In this document: positions 44,273-56,059 of the stretch, piece after piece
How positions within the stretch are numbered: the first letter of the stretch is position 1
How the letters are laid out: each line of letters begins with the position of its first letter
Source of the DNA: Desmodus rotundus
Taxonomy: Eukaryota > Chordata > Mammalia > Chiroptera > Phyllostomidae
Length of the DNA: 64,000 nt
Direction of reading: 5' to 3'
NCBI RefSeq assembly: GCF_022682495.2
Contig: NC_071398.1
Location: 100,609,880-100,673,879, forward strand
Notes under the pieces: model-generated
Databases searched by the model: none
What the model was told of the DNA's origin: nothing
What the model saw: the letters and a program-made list of their open reading frames with translations, nothing else
Made by a program: the position numbers and the translations under genes

Positions 44273-44739
44273 AGAATGTCAGTTAATATAAAAGGCATGA
44301 AGAAACGCATATCTGAAGTTAACGGGAAAGCACGATGAGAGACAGGGCGTTGCATAGTCTCAGACAGCTGGTCCATAATTTCTCATCAATCCCAGAGAGA
44401 GACAGTGCGCGCGTAGCGGACAGGTATGGCAGACGCCGCACTAACCAAGTGGCCAGAGTTCGAAGCGTCACTACTGGGACAGACTGACATCAGATGCCCC
44501 TGGATGTGACTCGCTGAGAACGGGAAGCCGTTCTCTCGCATTCCTGCAGACAAGGCAGACAGGAGTCAAACGAGGGTGGTTCTGTAAACCGCTTAGCCCC
44601 TCCTCTTTCAGCATAAAGATCAGGAAAAGCAAAAAAGACCGAGGAAGCAGTCCCCATGAAAGGGGACAGCAGAGACGTGACCCCTTCAAAGATGCTCAGT
44701 CTTGACAGTTGGTAAAATGGGATTGTGGGGGGAGGGGCT

Positions 44740-45035
44740 CATATCGGTGTAAAGTTCCCTGACGTTGGTCGCTGCTCTGTGGTTCTGCAGGACGTCGTCC
44801 ATGTTGTTAGCAGACACACACGGAAGTATTTAGAGGCAAAGAAACTTGTTTCCCGGGTATGCTTTGGTGGTTCAGAAAGAGACCAGATAGATGGATAGAT
44901 CGATCGATCGATAGATAACGATAAAGCAAACTGTCCATAACTGGGAATCTGTTTGAAGGGTACACGGAACTTCTTTGTGCTAATCATGTGAATTTGCTAT
45001 TTTTATCAAAATTTGAAATTATCAAAATGGAGCAA
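44740..45035 (+). mobile_element. L1ME-type 3' UTR, + strand
   Basis: Collinear L1 3' end: 'gaagtatttagaggcaaaga' (44,823), 'gtatgctttggtggttcaga', a (GATA)n-like microsatellite where many L1ME ends have a simple repeat, 'aacgataaagcaaactgtcc' (44,917), 'gtttgaagggtacacggaac', 'ttctttgtgctaatcatgtg', and 'aatttgaaattatcaaaatg' ending near 45,030. Confidence 0.85.
44886..44924. repeat. (GATA/GATC)n microsatellite
   Basis: GATA units change into three GATC units and back to GATA. It lies inside the L1 3' UTR. Confidence 0.9.
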
Positions 45036-46194
45036 CATAGCTAAAGAAAACATTGGTAAGTGTTGGCATCTAACACAAGTTTGCCTGGTGTAACTTCCGT
45101 AAACCACGCTTGTTCTGGGGGAAAAGGTGTGATGAGCACCGGGGCGATAAAAGGCGTCGTAACAAAAACTCTCCCCATGTGCAATACGGTGCGGACAGAA
45201 CGGCCCACTGAGAGCGGGGCGGAGTGTTTTTACGCAGCTTAGTGAGGACGGCCTCCTGCTTGTTCCTCCCCTTCCTCCAGGGCAGGTCGTCCTGTAACAT
45301 CTTCTTCTACGCCCCGTCGGGCCCTTGTCGGCTGAGGCCATTGGGACAGAGGTGAAGCATGAGGGCACCAGGGTCTGGCTATCTGGTGTGGCTGTGTGAC
45401 CTTGAACGAGAGACTTGCTGTCGTGTTAGTTGTTGTTCTGCAGTCTATGGGCATGTGCAGTGTGATTTCTCTCCTCCCCAGCCCTCCCTCTTCCCCATCA
45501 ACAGCTGCCTTCAGGAGAGAGCAGCTCATGGGAGCCGTCTTCTTTGCAGTTCAACTCACGTCACGGGAGGCATCATTTTGCCCTTTTCTTCCTAGGCTGT
45601 TCTACGTTAGGCTGCCAGTTTTTAAAATCATGAGACTGGAATTATCCAAAAGTATTGTCCTATAGTTTATTTTGTGCCCTGAGAGTTACAGTGTCATGAA
45701 GAATAAGGACACAGGTCATCATTCTTACCGAGTCACTTTTCACTGAACCCAGACAGTTGGGTTTAATGTAGAAAGCCTTCAGAAGCTCCCTTCTCTCTCT
45801 CTGTTTCAGTTTGGGTTCCAAATGTCCCAGTGTCAGCTATCACTCCTCCAGAGCAGAGCGTGTTGCCCAGGTTGTCGCCCGGGGGTTATTTTGGTTGTTA
45901 CACAAGGAATCAGCCCATCGAAGCTCCAGCCCTCCAGCCAGCCACCATTAAAATCATGGATCTTTGGGTTCAGCCTAGGCACCTACGCTTTTGAATCTGT
46001 TCCCATGTCTTATTAAGGAAATTAATTATTTAGAAATATTAAATGAGCTGAGAATACCTAATTTTAAAATGATTAAGTGGTCACTAATTAAAATCAACTT
46101 TATATCCAGGAGAGACCTCTCTCCAGGTGCGCATTGTGACAACTTGGCTCTCCAAGCATCAGCTCTTTAAAGTGTCTCCAACTCCCCCCATCAT
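45036..46194. other. Unannotated sequence with a MIR trace
   Basis: No gene. A MIR-like 'gctgtgtgaccttgaacgag' at 45,390-45,409 is the only repeat trace. 46,000-46,105 is AT-rich with homeodomain-like words ('aattaattatttag', 'tcactaattaaaatc') and precedes the CA-rich tract. Confidence 0.45.
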
Positions 46195-46510
46195 TACACA
46201 CAGTCCCCCCCCACACAACACCCAGGCACACTGGCACACACACACAAACACATTTCACACACTCACACAGGCATGCGCATGTGCACACGCAGAGGCACAC
46301 AGGCACCGGAAAACACACGCACACAGTCATGTGTATATAAACAGGCACACGGATACTCACGTGTGTGCACAAACACCACAAGTGTAGGCACACGGGCACA
46401 CAGGTACATGTGCACACACAAATAGGCACATGTGCCCACACGTGCACGTGGACGCAGGCGCATATCTGTACGTGCAACACAGGTACACACACGCACGCTG
46501 TATGCACACG
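46195..46510. repeat. Diverged (CA)n / CACACGxxC-rich tract
   Basis: More than 300 bases of CACA-dominated sequence with G/T interruptions ('gcacacgggcacacaggtac'), some as imperfect 14-20-base units. The Cys/Val- or His/Thr-rich frames across it are by-products. Capable of Z-DNA. Confidence 0.9.
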
Positions 46511-46692
46511 CACAGTGGGGCGCTGCGTTGAAGGGCTGCCCGGGCTTTGCCGGGAGAAGGGTTCGCATCTCCCCTGGCACTCACCCCTGCAGGGCCCCTC
46601 CCTGCCGGGCTGGGACCACGTCCAGCGTACCTGAGACAGCAGCTGTGCCTCCTGCAGCCTGAAAGTTCCCGTGGCTGTGTCTCTCCCTGCAA

Positions 46693-46990
46693 ACTCATTA
46701 GGCGCTATTTACAAGGCTGCAGCTGTGGAGAGAGAGGTTCTGAACCCTGGCATTCTACTGTAGGCTTTGTTTCTCATTTACATTTGCATATTAAAGTGTT
46801 TGCCTGAAATAGGCTATTGAAATTAATTCAGGATTAATTGGTGTCTTTATCTCATTAGGACAATCTAATTTAAGGATGATGAAATTGTTTAGCCTCCCGT
46901 TTGCATAATTAGATTGCTCTGAATTGCTGTCATTATTGGCTCTTTAGCATCATCTGTAGCCTCAGACAGACAAGAGCTCCAACCTCATAA
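46693..46990. promoter_or_regulatory. Strong candidate conserved enhancer (homeodomain/POU-rich)
   Basis: Two CpGs in about 300 bases despite CpG-rich surroundings, and no repeat match. It contains a perfect octamer ATTTGCAT (46,782-46,789), a POU-homeodomain composite TTTGCATAATTAG (46,900-46,912), a double homeodomain block AATTAATTCAGGATTAATTG (46,821-46,840), and further TAATTT and CATTATTGG words. No open reading frame spans it. This profile is typical of vertebrate developmental enhancers; function is inferred. Confidence 0.5.
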
Positions 46991-47444
46991 AGACCAATCA
47001 TGTGTTACAGCAGAGGGCTGTTAACCCCTTTCACCCCAGACGCGCGGGGACTGGCGGTCTCGGCAGACAGGCCTGGGTCCCCGAGAGCCCCAGCACCGCC
47101 CCTTGGAAGGCGGGATGCTCAGACTGACCGGCTTCCCTGCATCTCTGCCTCCAGTTGTGGAGCCTGGTTCAGCGTCTCCGCAGGGTGCGCACTGTTCGCG
47201 AGGCCCACTCCTGCCACTCGGGCAGCGCCCTCCGTGTTGGGCAGACCTCCCTCACTGTCAGCTCATCTCTTCCTCCTCCTGAGCTAACTGGAGGTTCTGC
47301 CGTGACCTCCAAAAAACGTGACAGCGCTCCCAGCACCTCGGAGACCGTCTTGCTGTGCGTCTGAATGCTCAGCAACAAGTATGGCTGCTGTTTCGGTGAC
47401 GCCACGAACAGATGAGGATGGGAGCCGTGTACATTCACTCAGTT

Positions 47445-47578
47445 ACTCTCCGCTCAGCGCTTCGCACGTGCTTACTGAGCACCTCGGTGAGTCCGATACT
47501 GTGCAAGGCCCCAGGAAGTCACGGAGAAGTGTCCCAGGCTCCTGCCTCATTGCGGGGGAGACAGAACAAGGATGCTGA
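47445..47578 (+). mobile_element. L2/MIR3-type fragment, + strand
   Basis: 'cgtgcttactgagcacctcg', 'ctgtgcaaggccccaggaag', then 'ctgcctcattgcgggggaga' and 'cagaacaagg' follow the L2 3' order (tttattgagcacctac, gtgccaggcactg, ctgccctcatggag, gggggagacag). Confidence 0.55.
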
Positions 47579-48453
47579 GCCAGCCCAGTCCCCGCCGCTC
47601 TGGGAAGTCGCAGGACCTCGAGGACTCTGGACTTCTCTGTCTTGGCTCTTCAGCAAAGAGTCGTGCCGCACTAATGAGTCCTGGACACGCGCTGCACACC
47701 CGTGTGCCGGCCGATCCTCTGTGAGTCAAATCAAAACCGCCCCACAGGGGCGTAGAACCCCATTCTGTAAAGTCAGTTGAACCCGAGGCACTGAGGGCCA
47801 GTGTCCTAAGTGGTTTTTAAGGTTGTTTGTAGTAATTAAAACAAACAGACAAAAAAGATAGTATTTTCATTTTATGCTAAAATTCCAGTAAGAGTGATTC
47901 CTGAAATCCAAAATGTACTTTAACTTTTTCAGGTATTAATAAGAACTAAGATAGAACAAAGAGAATTTTTAAATTTCAAACTGAAAAGAACTCCAAAATC
48001 CATGCTTTATCGGAAGAACACACAGCTGAAGAAATTAAAGGGACAATTTAAGAGTGACACAAACAAGGTAAACACAACAACACGAGCATATGCAAACATT
48101 CAGTAACGTTTCTTCCCCTGAAAAACGGAAGTGGCTTAGAGCATCTGCACGCGCTTGAAGAAGTTTGATTCTCTTGTTCGTCCTAAGCCTCCAGTTCTCG
48201 GGCTCTGGGGGGTACAAAAGAAGAGCCAGCTGCTCTGCACTATCAGCTAACGGAGGAATCGTTACTGAGAGTGCACAGGCGCACAATTATGCACTAGAGC
48301 GCATTGTGGGACTTTTCACAGGACGCTCAAAGAAGTAACATTCTAGACCAGCAGTTCCGATGACTGACGTATTGTCGCCCGAAGCTCATGGAAGAGACCC
48401 GGAATTCAGACAAAGCGCGATGTGCCGTGGAGGGTTGTGACGTCTAATTTTTT
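47579..48453. other. Unannotated sequence
   Basis: No gene. 47,800-48,060 is AT-rich without a fixed repeat family. 48,060-48,450 looks unique. Confidence 0.4.
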
Positions 48454-48614
48454 ATTTTTACTATTTATTTTTTAGAAAGAGAAACATTGATTTATTGTTC
48501 TACTTACTTACGTATTCATTTCTCGATTCTTGCATGTGCCCTGACTGGGGATCGAACCCACAACCTGGGCGTACCAGGACAATGCTCTAAGCAACCGAGC
48601 CACCTGGCCAGGGC
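48454..48614 (-). mobile_element. VES SINE, - strand
   Basis: Reverse VES order: T-rich tail, 'ttttagaaagagaaacattg', 'catgtgccctgactggggat', 'cgaacccacaacctgggcgt' and terminal 'cacctggccagggc'. Flanks form an imperfect target duplication: 48,438-48,453 'tgacgtctaatttttt' against 48,615-48,630 'taacatctgatttttt'. Confidence 0.9.
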
Positions 48615-48774
48615 TAACATCTGATTTTTTAAATCTGTTTTTATTTCCTTTGACTTTTGCTTTAAATTTAGCCCAGCTTCAAGTCTAAGGGCTGAGATTA
48701 TGACTGTACAATATATTTATAATATGTCCAGATAATAACTGTGGCTTCTGAAGTACAACAGTGTGCTCAGCTAG

Positions 48775-48860
48775 GAGGCTGGAGTCTGGGGCTGAATCGC
48801 ACACTATGTCATCCTGGGTGACTTACGTGGCTTTCGTGGGGTCACTGTTTCAGCTTATGA
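48775..48860 (+). mobile_element. MIR SINE fragment, + strand
   Basis: 'ggagtctggggctgaatcgc', 'tatgtcatcctgggtgactt' and 'ggggtcactgtttcagctta' parallel the MIR modules 'gactgcctgggttcgaatcc', 'gtgtgaccttgggcaagtta' and 'gcctcagtttcc'. Confidence 0.5.
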
Positions 48861-50512
48861 TATAGACAACATGCAGACGCCCGAAGGGCCCCGGAGCTCA
48901 GCGCTTCCGGAACCACACTGTGGGACATTCGTTACATTCGACTCTTTCCTAGGCACAAAGGGCCGAACAGGTTTGAGAAAAGTGAGAGGGTTATTCATAT
49001 ACGACCCCGACCGAGGCCAGAGTGGGAGGAAGGACCGCAGACAGGCAGGCCTCCCCTCCCGTCCCCGTGTCCGGGACCAGCCCCACATCACAGGAACGGA
49101 AGGACAGACAGGTCTGCGGCCGAGAAGGGAGCACAGGAACTGCCGTGGAGTAGGCGGTAAAAATGGCTCCATTATTCGGGCTGAAAAATAGAAGGGCTCT
49201 GGGAAGTGCCTGACTTCAGTCAGGACCGCCAAGCCCGGCGTGGAGTGTGAAGAACCAAACAGACCACCAGCTCCTCTGAGTGGGAAGCCAGACAGAGAGG
49301 AGAGCGGCTGCCTTGCAAGTCCGCTCACGTTCGGCAACATCTGGTTACGTCTCATCACACTGCGGATTTATGACCCTGGAAACAGCGTGTCGGTGCCGAT
49401 GGCCCTTCGCGAGGAGCAGCCTGAGCCGCAAACGTGTGACCAGAGCAACGGCCAGGGATGCGGCCTCGTCCTCCGATCTGACAGCTCTCTGACTTGGGTC
49501 AAACAGGTGAAGGCTGGGGCTGCTGGCCCGAGCCACGGTGTCACAGGCGCGTTCTGAATGAGGAGGGCTTGCTGACAAGGACGGGAAGGTTGTGAGGAAG
49601 GAAGGGCTGGCGTCCCCCAGGAAAGCCCAGGGGAGTGAGCGGTGGCCAGACCACACAGCCACCGAGAAAGGAAGTCCTATCACAAACCAAGCCTGGAGTA
49701 TTTAACTCCCACACTGGCAGATGCGTCCAGTGACAAAGCAGATCTGTCCTCAGAAAATACCAGAGTTTGCTTGTGGATAAGGCTGTAACTCGGAGGGTCA
49801 GGGGTGAGCTGTGTGTGTTGCATGCACATGCGTGTGCACCGTAATTACCCTGGGCCGCTCATCACAGCCATGTTGCAGGGTGAGACATGTTCCAGCTCTC
49901 ACACATGTTGTGTTTCTAACAGAAGGAGGAAAAAAAATCCTCCCGTGAAGGATTCTCCTCTGAGAAATTCTTTCTCTCAAATGAAACTGAAGACTCCACA
50001 AATTTCTCATTTATAATACACTCCAAAATATATCTCAATTTTTACTTGACAGTCTAGTAATGGAAGAGTGGTCTTATTTCTGTGTGATATTATATTAAAA
50101 TAGCCTACTCTTAAGACTGCTGGTAAAAGATAGTGGAGGAAAATGTTCATTCCATACCATTTCCTGAAGCTTGCAAAAGATTCTTTTTCAAAAGAGAAAA
50201 TTCCACTTTCTGAGAAGGTAAGAATATTGGCCAAATAGAGTGAAGATTGTGAAATTAAGGCCCATAATAAACTAGCACAGACTGCGGCAGATGTCAGAGT
50301 GCGTTTTTCTGCAATGAATTTGAGTCTTGAGAGATGCAAGTAACATGGTTCCCTTGCACCGAGAAGATGTAGGTGATACGTGGGGAAGGCGGGGGTCCCG
50401 GACATGGAGAACCATTCCGAGAGCAGCCCAGGGCCCCCCCACCCCGGGGAAGGGGAGGGTGGAAGGGTGTTAAGGAAGGATTTGCCCATGTTTGCCAACT
50501 TCATTGCCTCCA
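48861..50512. other. Unannotated sequence
   Basis: 48,861-49,700 is GC-rich with spurious overlapping frames. 49,700-50,400 becomes AT-rich with no fixed repeat family. No gene recognised. Confidence 0.4.
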
Positions 50513-50554
50513 CCAAAATAATAATAAAATAATAATAATAAAATAATAATAATA
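50513..50554. repeat. (TAA)n microsatellite
   Basis: 'aaaataataataaaataata' words extend over about 42 bases. Confidence 0.95.
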
Positions 50555-50658
50555 CATCCACAAAGAGAGACCTGCACGGAAAACCACTCTGAAGGTGCAG
50601 AGCAGAGGCAACGCCATGTAGCAGCACAGACGGCATCTTCGTGGCGCGGCGCGCTGTC

Positions 50659-50856
50659 TTCGGGTGTCCGGCCCGTGACCTGCAGGCCGCACGCGGCCCA
50701 GGCTGGCCGTGAACGTGGCCCAACACAAAATCGTAAACTCACTTAAAACATTAGGAGGCCTTTTGGGTTTTGTTAGTGTTTATGTACTAAATGTGTGGCC
50801 CAGGACAACTCTTCTTCCAGTGTGCCCCAGAGACGCTGAAAGGTTGGACACCCCTG
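50659..50856 (+). mobile_element. hAT-type non-autonomous DNA transposon
   Basis: Ends resemble hAT inverted repeats ('cgggtgtccg' left, 'ttggacacccctg' right). The interior includes 'ctgcaggccgcacgcggccc', 'gtggcccaacacaaaatcgt', 'tatgtactaaatgtgtggcc', 'caactcttcttccagtgtgc'. The 8-bp target duplication is not evident. It contains no coding sequence. Confidence 0.65.
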
Positions 50857-52114
50857 AACAGGGTGACCCATTCATCCCCGGAGGAGCCTGGCCGTCCTCC
50901 GGTGGCTCCCCGGGGGGGGGGGGCATGGCGGGTTCAATGAAGAGTGTTTTAGGGCAGCTCACTTGAGCTGAACACATGCCATCTCCTCTAGTTCATTCTC
51001 TCAACTTGTCTCTGAATTGGCTGAGGATTCTCTCTTTTAAAGAGGACAAGTAAGTAAAAAACAAATGTACCTAGTATTTTTCCTATGCAAAACAATTGTT
51101 TAACAAGGAAAAAACATAATATGTGATGATACTTTTTATGAGAAGAATCATATAAGAAAATAAATGAATTTTTACACACAAATGAATAATATTTCATTCA
51201 AGGAGGAGATATAAGCACTCAAATAAAAAATCATAGAAATTGTTTAAAAAGTGACATGGCGAGCTCCAGAAATACATTTACATTACAAAAATGGAAACCA
51301 TGTTGCAAGTACTCACAAGTAGAGTAGCTGTGGCCTAAAGCAGAGTCAGTGTGGCGCAGTGTGACTCGGCCACGTAATAGACAAGAGCAAAAAGCCCGGA
51401 GGTGAAAGTGTCGGGGGAGGGAAACGGAGCCACTGTTTCCACAGTTGGTATTCCCGAGGAACAGAACAGGTGGAAAAGGAAAATACTCAAATATACAATA
51501 ACATAATATGTTTCTGGACTAAAGAAAGAACTGAACTGTGGGTAAAAGGGACATCAGTGAACTTCAGTGGTGACACAGGAGAAGGTGTCCCACTGAGGAC
51601 GGGCACTAAACAGGGTGCGCAGTGTGGTCACGCTTACCCCTCCCAGAAAGTAGGAGAGGCAACTGGGCTCCAGACGCAGCCCTTCTGACTTTAATAATAG
51701 GAAGCCTATCTGAAATTCACATGGAAGTTCCTTAATGCCTGCAGTTCACCACAAGTCTTCAGTAAAATCTCTGTAATTAGCAGCCTTGATTTAGCGTTGT
51801 TATTTAAAAAAGGAACCAAAGGGTTACAGTCAGAACTTCGAGCATGAGAAGCATGAGAATGAGTGGAGTCTTCGTGGCATGCAGGGCGGAGTGAGATGCA
51901 TGGTGGACTCTTAGGAGCGAGCGTGGGGGGAGCCTCTCTTCAAATAGACCGCAGAAATGCACGTGCAGGGGGAGAAGCAGCCAGCACACGACCCTTAGAC
52001 GGCACAGGTGCTCAAGCCATTTAATTTAAATCCTAAAGGGGCGGGAAATGCATGAAGACTGGAGAATATGGAAAATATGTGGTTATAAAAATAACAATGC
52101 AGAAAAGGTAGTGA
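50857..52114. other. AT-rich unannotated sequence
   Basis: Contains a 12-base G run (50,912-50,923) and then AT-rich, unique-looking DNA. No gene, and no confident repeat family. Confidence 0.4.
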
Positions 52115-52329
52115 GCCCTGGCTGGCGTGGCTCAGTGGTCTGAACACCGGCTGCGAACCAAAGGGTCACTGGTTCGATTCCCAGTCAGAGTACAGGTCTG
52201 GGTTGCGGGCCAGGTCCCCCGTGGGGGGCATGTGAGAGGCAACCACACCTGGATGTTTCTCTCCCTCTCTTTCTCCCTCCCTTCCCCTCTGTCTAAAAAT
52301 AAATAAACAAAATCTTAAAAAAAAAAAAA
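52115..52329 (+). mobile_element. VES SINE, + strand, full-length with poly-A
   Basis: The best-preserved copy. Pol III Box A TGGCTCAGTGG (52,128-52,138) and Box B GGTTCGATTCC (52,171-52,181) are intact, followed by the VES core ('gggttgcgggccaggtcccc'), a CT-rich stretch and an A-rich tail ending in poly-A. Probable target duplication: 52,103-52,114 against 52,336-52,347 (10 of 12 match). It is among the younger insertions here and could in principle still be transcribed by Pol III. Confidence 0.95.
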
Positions 52330-52589
52330 GAAGAGGAAAGGTAATGAAACAGAAGACTCCATTCACCAAGGGAAAGAAAGTGCAGGTAAGTAATCAAGGA
52401 ACAGTAAGATGTGTGCAAAGAGAAAGTAACGCTTCTCAGGAACACGAACAAAAAGGCACCGTTTGGAAAGCGATAGCTTATCCTCGGGTGGGCACACCCA
52501 CTAGTGAACATGTTGATTTTCCCAGAGCTCGTCTGTGGATTCAGGATGATGTAAATGAAAACGGGAACAGTGCACATTAACAACTTTTC

Positions 52590-52870
52590 AGAGTAATCCT
52601 AATATGTGGAAAAAATGTTAAAATAGCTTTCAAAAATATGAAAATAATGATTTTAAAGGGAGGATTAATCCTATCAGAGTTTCAAAATCATTTCAAGGTG
52701 CAATAGTTAAACAGCACACCTCTGGTGAAAACAGACAGATTATCGGGACAAAAATAAGTGTAAGTTCACAGGAGAATGCTGTATGAGATAAAAATTACTT
52801 TCGACGTTAGTGGGAGAAAACGGATTCATCAGTTTTTGAACAAGTGGGGTAACTGGCCAGGCTTTAACAA
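52590..52870 (+). mobile_element. L1 ORF2 fragment, + strand
   Basis: Collinear L1 words: 'taatatgtggaaaaaatgtt', 'ataatgattttaaagggagg', 'attaatcctatcagagtttc', 'tcatttcaaggtgcaatagt', 'gaacaagtggggtaactggc'. It corresponds to a later part of ORF2 than the start of the next L1, so it is a separate or rearranged copy. Confidence 0.75.
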
Positions 52871-53114
52871 GAGTGCAAGGGACAGGCTCAGGTTACTGCT
52901 CCAGAGACGGCGCAGCTCATGGTGACCGGCCCCTCAGGGGGCAGGAAGGGCCACGAGAGAGTGCTGTGGCCAGCCGTGTGCCAACCAATTGGGTAGCTTG
53001 GGTGAAACGGACAATTTCCTAGAAAGAAAAACTACCCACACTGGCTTAAGGACAAATGGATCATTTGATTAGAGACCTGTAAGAAGCAGACAGGTTGAAT
53101 TGATGATTTTTCAA

Positions 53115-54111
53115 CTCTAACAAAGAAAAGCCCAGGACAAGATGGCCTTAATCATGAATTCTACCTACCAAACATTTAAAGAAGAATTAATACCAGCCCT
53201 TCGCAAACTCCTTCATAAAAATACGAGAGGATAGAACCTTTCTTAGTTCACGCCACGTGACTGGCATTACCCAGAAAATAGCCAGAGACATCACTCTGAG
53301 AGAAAACTGTAGGTCATCACCACTTGTGATTATACATTGCCACAACCTTCAGCAAGTTATTGACAAACTGAATATGGCACCACATGAAATGTGGAATATG
53401 TATCAGGAATGCAAGATTGATTTCTCATCCAAAAATCAATCCATGTAATATCATATTAATAAAGGTCAAATTTTACACAGTCATCTCAATAGATGCAGAA
53501 AAAGCTTCTGACAAGAATCCAACTCACTTTCTTGATAAAAGCAAAACAAAACAAAATAGGAACAGAAAGGAACCTGATAAGGAGCACCCGTCTACGGAAA
53601 CCTCACAACTAATGTAATTAGTGGGAGAAGGTTGAATACTTTTCCCTACAGTTAAGGGCAAAAATGATGTTGGTTTTGAAACTTCTCCTCGACGTTGTAC
53701 TGGTGGTTCTAGGGCGTAGACCGACTAACGAGCTGGCCAAGCACACGGCGTGCGTGTCGGAACGGGAGGAGTGAGCTGCCGTTCTTACAGATGCCGGGGC
53801 CTCACGCGGGGCCAGCACACGGACAAAAATTCCCCGAAAGACTCCACTGAAGGTGATAAATGAGTTCACCAGTGTGCTAAGATACAAGAGTGGTAAGTAC
53901 AACTTAATTGTATTTATAAATGTGAGTAACAAACAATCCAAAACTAAACCAAAGAAAGAATTTCATTTAAAATAGCACCAGAAACGATAAGACAATTAGT
54001 AACAAATTCAGCAAAAGTGTAAAACTTGTGCACTGAAAACTACAAAACATTTTGAAATAAATCAGAAAGGACTTAAATAAATGGAAAGATAACTCATGTT
54101 CATGAGATTTT
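53115..54111 (+). mobile_element. L1 ORF2 (reverse transcriptase region), left part
   Basis: 'aaaagcccaggacaagatgg' then 'ccttaatcatgaattctacc' (53,126-53,165) is the L1 RT entry. 'tctcaatagatgcagaaaaa', 'aaacctcacaactaatgtaa' and 'ttgtgcactgaaaactacaa' (54,025) follow in order. Stops interrupt all frames. A VES SINE interrupts it at 54,112. Confidence 0.9.
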
Positions 54112-54312
54112 TAAAGAAGATTTTATTTATTTATTTTTAGAGAGGGGAAGGGAAGGAGAAAGGGAGGGAAACATCAATGTGTGGTTGTGTCTTTCATGCC
54201 CCCCACTGGGGACCTGGCCTGCAGCCCAGGCATGTGCCCTGATGGGAATCAAACCAGTGACCTTTTGGTTCACAGGCTGGCACTCAATCCACTGAGCCAC
54301 ACCAGCCAGGGC
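54112..54312 (-). mobile_element. VES SINE, - strand, with 15-bp target duplication
   Basis: Reverse VES order with T-rich tail, 'accagtgaccttttggttca', 'actgagccacaccagccagg' and terminal 'gc'. The flanks 54,097-54,111 and 54,313-54,327 (TGTTYATGAGATTTT) differ at one base, a clear target-site duplication inside the L1 ORF2. The SINE is therefore younger than that L1. Confidence 0.97.
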
Positions 54313-55970
54313 TGTTTATGAGATTTTGTTAAAGTGTTAGTACTCACAAAACTGGTCTACAAATTCAATGAAATTCTTCCCAAAATCCGGCTTGTTTTGT
54401 TTTGGTTTGGGGTTTTTTTTGTTTGTTTGTTTGTTTTGCAGAAATTGATAGGCTGATGCTAAAATTCATAGGGAAATGCAAAGGACCTAGTGTAGCCAAA
54501 ACAGTCTTGAAAAAGTAGTTTCATATTTCTCAATTTCAAGTATACTACAAACTTGCCCAATTTTAAGCTAGAGTAATCAATACAATGTAGTCCTTGCATA
54601 TTAACAGTAATGAATTATGGTATAGAATGAGTGTAGAAATAAACCCTCACATTTCATATCAATTGATTTTCAACAAGGGTGTTGAGACAGTTCAGTTAGG
54701 AAAGTATAGTTTTCATAACAGACGGTGTTCAGGCAACCAGAAAGCTGTGTGTCAAAGAGGGCGTTTTGTCTCTTCCTGCCCACAGTATTTAACTCAGGCA
54801 GGTCACAGATCTAAATGTAGGAAAACTGTAAGTCCCTTAAAGAAAACATAGGGACAAATCTCCGTGGCCTTTGGTTAGACCATGGTTTTTGTAAACACAT
54901 AAATGACAAAAGGGAAAAATAGGTAAATTGGACTTCCACAAAATTAAAAACTTCTGCATGTGTCAGGATACCATCAAGAATGTGAAAAGACAACCCACAG
55001 AATGCGAGGAAGTGTCTGCAAAGCATGTCTCTGACAGAGGACCTGTGTCCAGAGTAGTAAATACAACTCAGCCTCAGAGAGACAAGTACTCTGCTTAAGA
55101 ATGGACGAGGATTTGAATAGACATCTACCTAATAAACCTACACAGATGGCCAGTAGACACACAAACAGGTGCTCATCTCCATCAGTCTTCATGGAAACGT
55201 AAATTAAAACCACAACAAGATACCACTCCATACTCAGCGCAAGAGCTAAAATAGAAAAACAAAAACAAAACAATAACCAAGTGTTGGTAAGAATGAAGAA
55301 AAGTTGGAACCCTCACACGTTGCTGATGGCAGTGCAAAACGGTTCCGTCACTTTGGAGACCTACGATGGTAAGTGTAGAGCAGGCCTGTGGTCCAGTAAT
55401 TCCTAGGAGGTGCAGTGAACAGAAATGAAACGTATGTGCATAAAAAACTTGTGACATTTGTAGCAGCATTATTCACAATAGCCCCAAAGTGGAAACAATC
55501 GGAAGGCCTGGCAGTGGGTGTCCAGGATGATGCCCATTGTGATAAACCGCCATCCATGATGAGTAGATGCCCCACAGCAGTATAATCCCTACACTGGAGT
55601 GTTGGCAATAAAAAGGAAATGAAGTACTGATATATGCTAAGCGTATGGACCTTGAAAATATCACCCAAAGTGAAAAAAGCCAGTTACCAAGACGACATGG
55701 GGCACGATTCCAATTATGTGACGGGTCCGGAGCAGGCAAGCCGCAGATACAGCCAGGAGCTCCCGGTGTAGCTGGGACGGGGCAGTGAGGGGAGGAGGGG
55801 ATAGGGGACGACCACCACTGGGTCTGTGATTCTCGCCGGGGTGCTGACTGACGGTGTCCCAAAGCGACCCTGTGAAGCCTGTGCAGCTCCGAATATGCCC
55901 AAACCACTGAACCTCTGTTTTCAATGGGAGGAGTTTGTGGTGTGTAAGATAAGGACCCAGAAAGCTGGGA
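54313..55970 (+). mobile_element. L1 ORF2 C-terminus and 3' UTR, right part
   Basis: Continues from the other side of the SINE: 'agaaattgataggctgatgc' (54,440), 'catttcatatcaattgattt', 'aaattggacttccacaaaat' (54,925), 'gaaaagacaacccacagaat' (54,983), 'gtagcagcattattcacaat' (55,459), 'gtatggaccttgaaaatatc' (55,642), then a 3' UTR with 'ccaaaccactgaacctctgt' (55,898). A (TTTG)n patch (54,409-54,438) interrupts it. No frame is intact. Confidence 0.9.
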
Positions 55971-56059
55971 AATGAAAAAGGAAAGTGCCGTCAACTCAAT
56001 AGGGAAAAGTTTGGTAAAATTTTGAGGACACAGACAAATAGAAATTGCTGGTAACTGTA

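Noticed and set aside
46100..46513. Cys/Val-rich frame across the CA-rich tract
   Set aside because: Low-complexity translation of CA/TG repeats.
50007..50726. 239-codon - frame with Ser/Leu-rich and Tyr/Phe runs
   Set aside because: Crosses the (TAA)n microsatellite and part of a hAT element; no domain recognised.
52115..52190. tRNA gene suggested by intact Box A and Box B
   Set aside because: It is the tRNA-derived head of a VES SINE followed by SINE body and poly-A; no cloverleaf 3' half or terminator.
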